A DNA stretch of 64,000 nt, from the NCBI GenBank assembly GCA_023266095.1, contig JAHFRV010000002.1, positions 3,972-67,971 of the forward strand, given 5' to 3'. The notes under the pieces were generated by a model. It did no database searches. It was not told where the DNA came from and saw only the letters and a list, made by a program, of their open reading frames with translations. Each line of letters starts with the position of its first letter. Position 1 is the stretch's first letter. Source of the DNA: Gammaproteobacteria bacterium. GTDB lineage: Bacteria; Pseudomonadota; Gammaproteobacteria; DRLM01. This document shows, piece after piece, positions 55,487-64,000 of the stretch. The position numbers and the translations under genes are program-made.

Positions 55487-57187
55487 CTATCGCGTAGGTC
55501 TGTTTGAAGGTGCTGCCGGGGGGGGGCTAATATAAACCTGGGTCTGTGAAAGGTCATCGGGGGGAATAAATCCTTTTGCCAGCAGCGGGACCAGGGCAAA
55601 GGAGCCAACGAAAAATATCGCGGCCCCGACCATGGTCAGGATGCGGTGCTGAATGCACCACGTGGCGCATTTCAGATAGAGCTTGAGCCACCGGGGTTCG
55701 CTGTATTGCTTGCTGGGCGCTTTGAGGAAATAGGCGGCCATCATCGGGGTCAGCATGCGTGCGGCCACCAGTGAGAAGAACACGGCAATAGCGGCGCTCC
55801 AGCCGAACTGCACAAAAAACTTTCCTGCTATACCACTCATAAAGGCGGTCGGTAAAAAGACCGCGATCAGTGTGAAAGTGGTGGCGATGACGGCAAGCCC
55901 GATCTCATCCGCCGCCTCCATGGCCGCCTGGTAGGGCGTTTTGCCCATCCGCAAGTGACGCAGGATGTTTTCGATCTCGACAATCGCATCATCGACCAGA
56001 ATACCGATCACCAGTGACAGACTCAGCAAGGTGACTATGTTGATCGAAAATCCGAAGAGGTACATGGCCGCGAAAGCGGGGATAACCGAGAGCGGTAGCG
56101 CCACCGTTGTCACCAGCGTGGCGCGCCAATCGCGCAAGAAGAACCAGACGACGATGACGGCCAGCAACGCCCCTTCGAACAGCAGCCACATTGAGCCTTC
56201 ATAATTCTCTTGCACGGGGGCGACGAAATTAAAGGCTTCAGTGAGCTCTAAGTCGGAATGCTCACCTTTAAGCTCGGCGAGTTTTTCGCGCACGCCGGCC
56301 GCCACCTCCACCTCACTGGCACCCAGACTGCGCACGATCTCGAAGCCAACCGCGGGCTTGCCATTAATCAGCGCGGCAGAACGCTGTTCTTTCACCGTAT
56401 CGCTGACGCTGGCCACTTGATCGAGCCTGATACGGCGACCATCGCTGAGAAAAATATCCATGCCTGCCAGATCGTCAGCCGAGTGCATGGTGGCGATGGT
56501 GCGTACGGCTTGTTGAGCGTCGCCGATGTCGATGCGACCACCGGAGGCCTCTTGCTGAATCTGTCGCAACTGACGTGAGATATCGGCCGCTGTCGCGCCC
56601 AGCGCCAATAGACGCACGGGATCCAGTTCGACACGGACTTCGCGCTCTATCCCGCCGACTCGGGAAACGGCGCCGACACCGCGCACGGTGAGCAGGCGTT
56701 TGGCGATTGTGTTGTCCACAAACCAGGAGAGGGCTTCTTCATCCAGGCGATCAGAGGCGGCGGTATAGGCCAGGATCGGTGTGCCCGCGAAATTGAGCTT
56801 GGAGATGATCGGATCACGCATATCGGCCGGGAGATCCGAGCGAATGCGTGACACCGCATCACGCACATCATCGAGCGCTTCTTGCGTCGGCTTCTCCAGT
56901 CTGAACTCGACCGAGACCGTGGCTGTGCCATCTTGCACGTTGGCGTAGATGTGTTTCACCCCTTGCAGGGTCGCCACTGAATTCTCGATTTTGCGCGCCA
57001 CCTCCGCCTCGAGTTGCGGCGGAGCAGCCCCCGGCAACATGGCCGTCACCGAGATAATGGGCACATCGATATCTGGGAAGTTCTGAATCTTCATCGCTTT
57101 GAATGAGGCCAACCCCACAAAGGTGAGCATCACAAACAGCAGGACGGCGGGAATCGGGTTACGGATCGACCAGGCGGAAACGTTCAT
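55487..57187 (-). CDS. RND efflux transporter, N-terminal part (frameshifted gene)
   Basis: 566 codons of a HAE1-type resistance-nodulation-division pump: NPIPAVLLFVMLTFVGLAS (helix 1), FPDIDVPIISVTAMLPGA, the porter domain, and helices 2-6 with GILVDDAIVEIENILRHL and PTAFMSGIAGKFFVQFG. It ends in a run of CCC codons (SPPPAAPSNRPTR) where homologues read PPGST. It is the inner-membrane proton antiporter of a tripartite pump with the adaptor at 57300. Intact only if the frameshift is a sequencing error or is phase variable. Confidence 0.9.
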   Translation of the reverse strand: MNVSAWSIRNPIPAVLLFVMLTFVGLASFKAMKIQNFPDIDVPIISVTAMLPGAAPPQLEAEVARKIENSVATLQGVKHIYANVQDGTATVSVEFRLEKPTQEALDDVRDAVSRIRSDLPADMRDPIISKLNFAGTPILAYTAASDRLDEEALSWFVDNTIAKRLLTVRGVGAVSRVGGIEREVRVELDPVRLLALGATAADISRQLRQIQQEASGGRIDIGDAQQAVRTIATMHSADDLAGMDIFLSDGRRIRLDQVASVSDTVKEQRSAALINGKPAVGFEIVRSLGASEVEVAAGVREKLAELKGEHSDLELTEAFNFVAPVQENYEGSMWLLFEGALLAVIVVWFFLRDWRATLVTTVALPLSVIPAFAAMYLFGFSINIVTLLSLSLVIGILVDDAIVEIENILRHLRMGKTPYQAAMEAADEIGLAVIATTFTLIAVFLPTAFMSGIAGKFFVQFGWSAAIAVFFSLVAARMLTPMMAAYFLKAPSKQYSEPRWLKLYLKCATWCIQHRILTMVGAAIFFVGSFALVPLLAKGFIPPDDLSQTQVYISPPPAAPSNRPTR

Positions 57188-57299
57188 GGAAGCAAATCCA
57201 GTGTTAAGGCTGTGAGATATACCGGTTGATCATGGTTTTGGAAGGCCGCACGTTGCGCAGCCGGCGCGCGGCGGTCATCAAGTGAGCGGCGCCATCGTG

Positions 57300-58433
57300 T
57301 TAGGGCGGTGCTTCAACCACCCGCACCTTATCGCCATCGGTCAGGAAGCCGACCCCGCTCGCCACAACCGCGGTCTTGTCATCACAACCGCCGGTAATTT
57401 CGATACGACTCCCCAGCCGCCGCCCCACCGTGACCTTGAGCTCCACCACCCGGTTCTCTTTATCAAGACGATAAACATAGTTAAAGCCATCGCGCGCCAA
57501 GACAGCCGATTGCGGCAGTGTCAATGCACCGCTCGCACCCAGATCAAATTCGCCATGCGCATACATACCGGCGCGTGTCTCACGGTGATGAGGTAGATCG
57601 ACATAGACGATGGCATTCCGGGTTTGTACGTCCACGGTGGGGGCGATCATTCGTACCGTGCCTGAGGTCGATTGGCCATTAGGCAAAACGATGGACGCCT
57701 TCATCCCCGGTCTAATCCGCCCCAGTTCAGAGGCGGTCACCTCGGCGCGCCACTCCAAGCGATTGCCGCGAATCAGCCGGAACAGCTCCTGCCCCGGCTG
57801 CACCAGTGACCCCACCGTCGCCGTTCGCGCAGAGATCACACCGTTGTCCGGGGCAACGATACGGGTTTGCGCCAGATGCAGTTCATCAGCCGCCCTTCGC
57901 GCCTTTTCGGCGTTCACATGCGCCAAAGCGGTTTGTTCCCTGGTTATATACTGGTTGATCTGTTGAGCGCTCAAACTGCCCGTGATCTCCATTTTTCGCG
58001 CACGGTCAGCGTTCAAACGCGCCTCCGCCAACTCCGCTTCCGCCTCGATGACGGCCGCTTTCGATTGCGCCAGTTCCGTGAGCACCCGGTCACTGTCCAC
58101 GCGTGCGAGTAATTGCCCCTTCTTGACCTCATCCCCGACATTGACCAGCACATCGGTGAGCGAGGCGCCGCTGATCTCCGCACCTATCGCCGCCTCCTGC
58201 CAGGCAGCGATATTGCCATTGGCCGAAATGACCTGCGGCCATTCAACACGCTGGGGTGTCGTTAGCTCAACAGTTAACGCCGGGGCACCTTCCGGTGCCG
58301 GCGCGGATGTTTGAGTATTGCCGGCAACTCCCTTGCCAGGAGACTCCTTTGCCCCCCCACATGCCCCTATCAAACCCGACAAAACACCCACAACCGCCAT
58401 CACCCATAACTCACGGCATGATTTGAGCACCAC
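57300..58433 (-). CDS. RND efflux periplasmic adaptor (membrane fusion protein)
   Basis: 377 residues: a lipoprotein-type signal peptide (GVLSGLIGACGG, Cys about 25), then the MFP fold: VISANGNIAAWQEAAIGAEI, a helical hairpin (about 120-190), a lipoyl-like half around AQTRIVAPDNGVISARTATV, barrel domain EWRAEVTASELGRIRPGMKA, and LPQSAVLARDGFNYVYRLDK. It lies 112 bp before the pump gene on the same strand; no outer-membrane channel gene is present. Substrate unknown. Confidence 0.92.
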   Translation of the reverse strand: MVLKSCRELWVMAVVGVLSGLIGACGGAKESPGKGVAGNTQTSAPAPEGAPALTVELTTPQRVEWPQVISANGNIAAWQEAAIGAEISGASLTDVLVNVGDEVKKGQLLARVDSDRVLTELAQSKAAVIEAEAELAEARLNADRARKMEITGSLSAQQINQYITREQTALAHVNAEKARRAADELHLAQTRIVAPDNGVISARTATVGSLVQPGQELFRLIRGNRLEWRAEVTASELGRIRPGMKASIVLPNGQSTSGTVRMIAPTVDVQTRNAIVYVDLPHHRETRAGMYAHGEFDLGASGALTLPQSAVLARDGFNYVYRLDKENRVVELKVTVGRRLGSRIEITGGCDDKTAVVASGVGFLTDGDKVRVVEAPP

Positions 58434-58933
58434 GAAATACCCCCCAACGTATTACCCAGACCGCTACATTATTAACCGCCGCCACGCAGGTGCAACGAGA
58501 TAGAAGCCAACAAAATTGTGGAGAAGGATACCATTTACTGCCTGCTGAAAACGTCATTCTGGGCAGTGAAATTTCCTGGAACTGTCAAACAGTGTCCAAT
58601 ATTTTTTCGACGGTCCCGACGCGCCGGCTGTAAATGGCCTTGCCGAGGGCGGGGTCGATCTTGCGTTTCATTCGGACTGTGGCGGTCACTTTTGATGACT
58701 TGAATCACGCCGTGACTGTCTTCATCTTGGTGCTGTCCTTGTCATCCAGTTCGGGTAGGGCGCATTACGCGCATTACAGTAAAGAACTAAGTTCTTCCTT
58801 GCGTATTGACGCGTCGGTATTCAGACATAGGCGGTTTTATTAACTCATGTATTGGTGCGTGGAACGTCCTATGCTTGCGGCTGCCTTGAAAGACAGTCAT
58901 GCCTATCTTGTAGCGGCTGCATAACACCAGTCA
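58434..58933. other. Gene-poor region holding a transposase fragment
   Basis: About 500 bp upstream of the adaptor gene. Apart from the 40-codon transposase fragment at 58585-58704, no frame here looks protein-like. It marks the right edge of the accessory stretch. Confidence 0.4.
58585..58704 (-). pseudogene. Transposase C-terminal fragment (IS1182-like)
   Basis: Forty minus-strand codons ending in TGA read FKSSKVTATVRMKRKIDPAL then GKAIYSRRVGTVEKIL. The MKRKIDxxxGKxIYSRRxGTVE string is the characteristic DDE-transposase C-terminal signature of the IS1182 group (MxxKIDTPxGRxxYxxRxxxVE). Only this fragment remains; the upstream sequence is closed by a TGA. Too short for most gene finders. 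Confidence 0.6.
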
Positions 58934-59119
58934 TCAGCCCAGAGCTGCCTTTTCGCGCATTGCATTGTATTTCCCGATCAGTATTTCTGCATACGCAAGG
59001 TCGTTGTTTACGTCCGATCGATCGTCTTCACTTGGCGCGCCGCTCTTAAGTGACGCCTTGTGTTTTTCAATCAGAACCTCTAGCGCCGAGATGATGCAAT
59101 TGATTTCTGACCATTCCAT
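58934..59119 (-). CDS. Small protein beside the toxin remnant, possible immunity/antitoxin
   Basis: I chose the ATG at 59119, giving 61 residues (MEWSEINCIISALEVLIEKH at the start, DVNNDLAYAEILIGKYNAMR near the end). Acidic, helical-looking, with no signal or membrane segment. It starts 17 bases after the stop of the Tse2-like remnant and reads the same way, the position expected of a cognate immunity gene. No family is recognised; the functional suggestion is from context only. Confidence 0.5.
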   Translation of the reverse strand: MEWSEINCIISALEVLIEKHKASLKSGAPSEDDRSDVNNDLAYAEILIGKYNAMREKAALG

Positions 59120-59136
59120 ATTCTTGTGCTCACTCG

Positions 59137-59460
59137 TTAATCCAACGGCCACCACGCAGGATGGCTATCTTGGATAGGAAATTTTGTCCCACTCAGGAGG
59201 TTGCACATTTGAGATGTGTAGACCGTCAAAAGCATGTCCTCTGCTGGACAAATCGTGTCGTGAGTGATGCCAGTTTTCGGGTTCGTTGTATCCCGCGTGA
59301 TGACCAGCCCATTTGGCACAACAGTTCCGGCCTTTATCCACCACCAGTTCGGTTGGGAGCGCGGAGTGGGAAAGTGGAAATACCACCAGGCGACGTGGGT
59401 ACGCCCAGCATGGGAATGAACATAGGGAGTGTAAGTCCCCTGTCGGAGAATTCAGCGTTA
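59137..59460 (-). pseudogene. Decayed gene resembling Tse2-type ADP-ribosyltransferase toxin
   Basis: The C-terminal frame reads WWWIKAGTVVPNGLVITRDT then NPKTGITHDTICPAEDMLL and ends WPLD. Just upstream, in a different frame, is PGGISTFPLRAPN. From memory, Tse2-like toxins have the same order: GGISTF, a W-rich step, then PxGLxVTRDxYNxxxxATHYTIxPxxDMPL. The two pieces lie about 20 bases apart in shifted frames, so the gene is broken. Further upstream (59460-59985, same strand) the frames are also fragmentary; a 96-codon frame there starts like a lipoprotein but has no continuation. Confidence 0.5.
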
Positions 59461-60067
59461 ATCAGGTTAACGATCATAACGACTAGCCGAAGGCAAGCGC
59501 AACGCCGCGGGGTGTTGTTGGAAGGGTGAGCGGTGATGAGTAAGTCGCGAACGGCCGCGAGTGTGGCGAGTGGGCTGGGCAGCAACGGAGTGTAAAACGA
59601 CGAGTCGACGAACAGAAATCGGATACACGTCTGAGCTCTACTACGTGGTGCGGATAATTCGGCAATACGACTCGGCTCTTCCGTGGATATGGTTATGGAA
59701 GGCCAGATTGGTGCGCCACAGCCAGAAAATAAATCTGTCGCCTTTTCCGCAACCCCACCATCAAGGCCACTCCGACACCCTGGCCGCAATCATAGTGCAT
59801 TATCAGTCGGGTCGGCCGGTTTTGCCTTAGCCGTGGGCGGCGCCATGAAGTGGAATCCCATGAGCTTGGCTCGACTAGTTGACGGAAAAAAACCGGGGTG
59901 TAATCTGTCTGGCAGGCGCCGGCATTTAATATAACCGGACCTGTAAAACAAAATAGGGTCAAAACGCGAAGCGATAAGATCACATGACCGCCGTCTCGAT
60001 ATTAATGACTGTCCCGACCCGGGGGGGCGCTTGATTAACCGTTAGCCAATCAGAAACAGGGTGCAGC
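59461..60067. other. Non-coding debris region
   Basis: About 600 bp where only short, overlapping, compositionally odd frames exist on both strands. The composition (tcgac, acgac-rich) differs from the neighbouring genes. I can assign no gene. It probably belongs to the same decayed locus as the toxin remnant. Confidence 0.4.
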
Positions 60068-60409
60068 ATGAGCAGTTTGCCTAAATGTCCAAAATGCAGT
60101 TCCGAATACACTTACCAAGACGGAAGCATGTTTGTTTGTCCGGAGTGCGCGCATGAATGGGCGAAGGATGCGGTGGTAGAGAGCGCTGATGAAAAACGCG
60201 TCGTGCGTGATGCCTATGGCAACGTGCTCAACGATGGCGACACAGTCACAGTGATCAAAGATTTGAAGATAAAAGGCTCATCATTAGTCGTTAAAGTCGG
60301 AACCAAAGTAAAAAGCATCCGTCTCGTCGAGGGAGACCATGATATTGACTGCAAAATTGACGGCATTGGTGCAATGCAGTTGAAATCGGAATTTGTAAAG
60401 AAGGCGTAG
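60068..60409 (+). CDS. yjdM: PhnA/YjdM family zinc-ribbon protein
   Basis: 113 residues: N-terminal zinc ribbon ([20 protein letters not shown], then PECAHEW) and the PhnA C-terminal SH3-like domain ([48 protein letters not shown]). Formerly called alkylphosphonate uptake protein, but a role in phosphonate use is not supported and no phn genes are nearby. It stands alone. Confidence 0.93.
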   Translation: MSSLPKCPKCSSEYTYQDGSMFVCPECAHEWAKDAVVESADEKRVVRDAYGNVLNDGDTVTVIKDLKIKGSSLVVKVGTKVKSIRLVEGDHDIDCKIDGIGAMQLKSEFVKKA

Positions 60410-60502
60410 CTGAGTACGGCCACGGAATTATCACTGATTGCCGACAATTTGTTGAAGATTAATGGCTCTGACGGGGTGCTATTTAACTCATACCGCCACG
60501 CC

Positions 60503-61771
60503 TCACTTCTTCACGTCGAACGTGGTCTTCAATTTCTTCGCCACCGCTAGGTTTTTCAGCCGCACGTAGTGGGGCAGGCCGTTTGTAAACGGCGGATAGT
60601 CTTCGCCGGCGATGAGCGGTTGCAGATAGCGGCGGCAGGCCGCGGTGATGTGGAAGCCGTCGCGGCTGATGAAGTGGCGCGGCATTTTCTTTTCGACGTT
60701 GGCCACCTTGGCCAGCGGCGCGACGCCGATGGTCCAGCGATAAGGCCGATCCGATTTGCGGACGATGGTGGGCATCACCGCGTTGTGGCCTTGCAGCGCC
60801 AGTTCCACCGCCGCCTTGCCCACGGCGTAGGCTTGTTCGACGTCGGTTTTAGAGGCGATGTGGCGGGCGGCGCGTTGTAAATAGTCCGCCACCGCCCAGT
60901 GGTGTTTGAGGTCGAGCCGGTCTTTGATGAGTTGCGCCAGATGCGGCGCCACCCCGCCCAGTTGCGCATGGCCGAAGGCGTCACGGGCCGCGCTCTCGGA
61001 GAGGAAACGGCCGTCCGGATGCTTGATGCCCTCGGAGACGGCGATGACGCAGTGGCCGTATTGCATGACGGTCTTGTTCACCCGGGCGAGGAAGGCGGCC
61101 TCGTCGAAAACGATCTCGGGGAACAGAATAATGTGCGGCGCGTCGCCCGCCGCTGCAGAGGCTAGGCCTGTGGCAGCGGCAATCCAGCCGGCGTGGCGGC
61201 CCATGACTTCGAGGATGAAGACCCGGGTAGAGGTCTCGGCCATGGAGGCGACGTCGTAGCCGGCCTCGCGGATGGAGACGGCGACGTATTTGGCGGCCGA
61301 GCCGAAGCCGGGGCAGGTGTCGGTGATGGGCAGGTCGTTGTCGACGGTCTTGGGAATGCCGATGCAGGTGAGCGGATAGCCCATTTTCTCGCCGAGCTGG
61401 GACAGTTTATAGGCGGTGTCCTGCGAATCGTTGCCGCCGTTGTAGAAGAAGTAGCCGATGTCGTGGGCGCGGAACACCTCGATCAGCCGCTGGTATTCGG
61501 GACGGCTCTCCTCCAGGCCTTTTAACTTATAACGCGCCGAACCGAAGGCGCCGCCGGGGGTGTGGCGCAAGGCGCGGATGGCGGCGGGGGATTCCTTGCC
61601 GGTGTCGATCAGCTCTTCACGCAGGGCGCCGAGTATGCCGTTGCGTCCGGCGTAGACCTTGCCGATCCGGTCGCGATGGCGGCGGGCGGTCTCGATCAGG
61701 CCGCAGGCGGTGGCGTTGATCACCGCCGTCACGCCGCCGGACTGGGCATAAAAGGCATTCCGTTTCGTCAT
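60503..61771 (-). CDS. pfp: PPi-dependent 6-phosphofructokinase
   Basis: I chose the ATG at 61771 (MTKRNAFYAQSGGVTAVIN), with GAGGAAAA upstream; the frame is open to 61954 but that part is not family-like. 422 residues. Reversible fructose-6-P/fructose-1,6-P2 interconversion using PPi. Marks: AQSGGVTAVINA, GGNDSQDTAYKL, GIPKTVDNDL with catalytic Asp, FGSAAKYVAVSIREAG, EVMGRHAGWIAA. The GGND...PKTVDND pattern is that of PPi-PFK (Lys after Pro blocks ATP). It is divergent from adk. Confidence 0.92.
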   Translation of the reverse strand: MTKRNAFYAQSGGVTAVINATACGLIETARRHRDRIGKVYAGRNGILGALREELIDTGKESPAAIRALRHTPGGAFGSARYKLKGLEESRPEYQRLIEVFRAHDIGYFFYNGGNDSQDTAYKLSQLGEKMGYPLTCIGIPKTVDNDLPITDTCPGFGSAAKYVAVSIREAGYDVASMAETSTRVFILEVMGRHAGWIAAATGLASAAAGDAPHIILFPEIVFDEAAFLARVNKTVMQYGHCVIAVSEGIKHPDGRFLSESAARDAFGHAQLGGVAPHLAQLIKDRLDLKHHWAVADYLQRAARHIASKTDVEQAYAVGKAAVELALQGHNAVMPTIVRKSDRPYRWTIGVAPLAKVANVEKKMPRHFISRDGFHITAACRRYLQPLIAGEDYPPFTNGLPHYVRLKNLAVAKKLKTTFDVKK

Positions 61772-62005
61772 GGGTTTTCCTCGTGCTGGGTGGTGAAGCC
61801 GGATCATTGCATAATCCGCGTCGATGAATTGATAGTACATGGTCCTGTTTCCGTTGACTCGGTCGCGTGACTCAGAGTAGGTTAAGCGGGCCACGGCCAG
61901 GAGGGGCCCGGCACGGCGTCGTGGGCAGTGCCGCCGCAGAAAAACTGAGATCACGGCTCAGAAACCCCAGTCACATCATTTACCGCTTTGCGCGAGGACA
62001 CCGCC

Positions 62006-63262
62006 ATGAGAATTGTTTTGTTGGGAGCGCCCGGTTCCGGAAAAGGTACCCAGGGCAAGTTGCTGTCGTCTAAACACCATATCCCGCAGATATCCACGGG
62101 TGACCTGTTGCGGGCGGCGGTGTCCGCGGGCACGGCCTTGGGACGGCAGGCCAAGGCGGCGATGGATGCGGGGCAACTGGTTTCCGACGAGATCGTCTTG
62201 GGCATCATCGGCGAACGCCTCGGCGAACGCGACGCCGCCAAGGGGTTCATCCTCGACGGCTTCCCCCGCAACATCGCGCAAGCCGAGGCCCTCGACACTA
62301 TGCTGGTCGAGCGCGGCACGCCTTTACAGGCGGCGGTGCTCATCAACGTGGAGGTGGAAGTCCTCATCGAGCGGCTCACCGGCCGGCGTACCTGCGAATC
62401 CTGCGGCCAGATGTACAACGTTTACACTTCGCCGCCCCGTCTCGACGATCGCTGCGACAAGTGCGGCGGCAACTTGCGTCACCGTGCCGACGACAACGAA
62501 GAGACCATCAGCAATCGTTTGCGGGTGTATGACCAGCAGACTTCACCCTTGATCTCTTACTATCGCACTCAGGACAAGCTCAAGACGGTGAACGGCGAGG
62601 GCGACATCGCCGGTATTTTCGCCGAGATCGAAAAGTTGTTGCGCAAACTTCCCTCCGGCGCACCGGCCGCCGCCCGCCCGGCCGATGCGGCGTCGGCCGA
62701 GGAAAAACCTTCCTTGGAAGATCTGCAGAAAAAGGTCATGGCCGCCGCAGCCGGCACTCCCGCCAAGGAACAGCCGGCCGCTCCGAAGAAGGCGCCGGCT
62801 AAAAAGCCCGCCGCCCAGCCTCCCGCCGTGAAGGCGGCGGCCGCGCCGACCGCTGAGCCCTCGCCGACCGAAAAAGCGCCCGCTAAAAAGGCTGCCGCGA
62901 AAAAAGTCACAGTGAAAAAGGTGGCGGCTAAAAAGCCCGCTGCCAAGAAGAAGCCCGCCGTCAAAAAGGCCGCGGCCAAGAAAACCGCGGGTAAGAAAAA
63001 AGCGGCGGTGAAGAAGGGCGGCGCCAAAAAAGCCGTGATCAAACGCAAGGCCACCGCCAAAAAACCGGTTGTGAAAAAAGCCGCTGCGAAAAAGGTGGCG
63101 GTGAAGAAGAGCGCGGGTAAAAAGAAACCCGCCGTGAAAAAAGTCGTGAACAAGAAAAAGGCGTCGGCTAAGAAGGCGGTGGTGAAAAAGGCGGCGGCTA
63201 AAAAAGGCGGGGCGAAAAAGGCTCCCGCTAAAAAGAAGGCAGCCGCCAAGCGCAGAGCGTGA
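62006..63262 (+). CDS. adk: Adenylate kinase with long histone-H1-like C-terminal tail
   Basis: I chose the ATG at 62006 ([16 protein letters not shown]); 61988 is also open. Core residues 1-217: P-loop [34 protein letters not shown], a Cys4 zinc LID (CESC at 130-133, CDKC at 150-153), and [16 protein letters not shown]. This core is a complete long-form Adk (AMP + ATP to 2 ADP). About 200 residues follow: a Pro/Ala linker (218-300) and a tail of AAKK, PAKK and VKKA repeats (about 300-418), almost all Lys, Ala, Val, Pro. The tail is like histone H1, Hc1 or AlgP DNA-binding tails. No stop separates the two. Confidence 0.92.
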   Translation: MRIVLLGAPGSGKGTQGKLLSSKHHIPQISTGDLLRAAVSAGTALGRQAKAAMDAGQLVSDEIVLGIIGERLGERDAAKGFILDGFPRNIAQAEALDTMLVERGTPLQAAVLINVEVEVLIERLTGRRTCESCGQMYNVYTSPPRLDDRCDKCGGNLRHRADDNEETISNRLRVYDQQTSPLISYYRTQDKLKTVNGEGDIAGIFAEIEKLLRKLPSGAPAAARPADAASAEEKPSLEDLQKKVMAAAAGTPAKEQPAAPKKAPAKKPAAQPPAVKAAAAPTAEPSPTEKAPAKKAAAKKVTVKKVAAKKPAAKKKPAVKKAAAKKTAGKKKAAVKKGGAKKAVIKRKATAKKPVVKKAAAKKVAVKKSAGKKKPAVKKVVNKKKASAKKAVVKKAAAKKGGAKKAPAKKKAAAKRRA

Positions 63263-63311
63263 ATCTAATTCATTGCCGACTCATTACCCGGCATCAATTA
63301 AGTTTGGTCAC

Positions 63312-63344
63312 AGCATCCCCCTCTTCCAGCGTGAGGGGGATGCT
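63312..63344 (+). terminator. Hairpin after adk
   Basis: A perfect 12-bp stem agcatccccctc / gagggggatgct with a 9-base loop. The T-run (tttttt) begins about 13 bases later, so termination is plausible but the spacing is long. It might instead be a regulatory element in the hemB leader. Confidence 0.55.
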
Positions 63345-63435
63345 GATCAAATAATGTTTTTTCCTCACGGGTTGTGCTCCCCTTCCCGCTGCCGCGGAAA
63401 GGGATGTCATTAATAGCAGCGGTCCCAGGAGTTGA

Positions 63436-64000
<565 letters not shown>

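Noticed and set aside
59334-59789. 151-codon minus-strand frame in the debris region
   Set aside because: Only its last 15 residues resemble a known toxin segment; the rest is low-quality sequence, so it is treated as part of a pseudogene.

Overview
The window looks like chromosomal DNA from a GC-rich gammaproteobacterium. The dapF-DUF484-xerC overlap operon, an endonuclease V gene, an NDUFA9-type dehydrogenase, a bacterial-type CCA-adding enzyme and a PPi-dependent phosphofructokinase beside adenylate kinase and hemB all fit an environmental, possibly chemolithotrophic lineage (Chromatiales-like). That placement is inferred from gene content only. I saw no rRNA, tRNA or CRISPR array.

Layout. 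0-34 kb is mostly ordinary core and regulatory genes: corA; a zinc-ribbon membrane protein/PfkB kinase/pentapeptide operon; ankyrin and hypothetical lipoproteins; nfi; a SUMF1-type protein; a double receiver protein; DUF155; pterin dehydratase; a CBS protein; DUF465; DUF3579; cca; an NDUFA9-like protein; a very large calcium-repeat/OmpA protein; an aldehyde dehydrogenase; an HD-GYP protein; dapF-DUF484-xerC; a cation efflux protein; a DksA-type protein; a histidine kinase/response regulator pair; ppa; uppP; wrbA; rluF.

34.3-58.7 kb reads as an acquired metal-resistance and central-carbon island. It opens with a copper-type two-component system divergent from copA-copB and separated from it by a cop-box-like palindrome. 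It continues with DUF2231, a tiny membrane protein, a Met-rich periplasmic protein, a YVTN beta-propeller, a YHS-YHS copper P-type ATPase, a methyltransferase, DUF2933, an isoprenylcysteine-methyltransferase-like protein, a frameshifted DUF2934 gene and a second P-type ATPase whose metal motif is CPD. A phosphoketolase/histidine phosphatase/class I aldolase module follows, then a frameshifted RND pump with its adaptor. Putative transposase fragments lie at about 34.4 kb (weak) and 58.6 kb (better).

58.6-60 kb is debris. It includes a decayed gene whose C-terminal part resembles Tse2-type ADP-ribosyltransferase toxins, followed 17 bases later by a small intact reading frame. 60-64 kb returns to core genes: a PhnA/YjdM-type protein, PPi-phosphofructokinase, an adenylate kinase with a histone-H1-like tail of about 200 residues, and the start of hemB.

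The strongest points for follow-up are: (1) the calcium-repeat/OmpA protein, which carries an internal C-terminal sorting signal directly followed by a second signal peptide, as if two secreted proteins were made as one chain; (2) adenylate kinase fused to a lysine/alanine tail; (3) the CPD P-type ATPase with a degenerate, CxxC-less metal-binding domain; (4) the poly-G frameshift in the RND pump; (5) the toxin remnant; and (6) an inverted pair of 145-bp repeats 14.5 kb apart. All family assignments are from memory of motifs; no database was searched.
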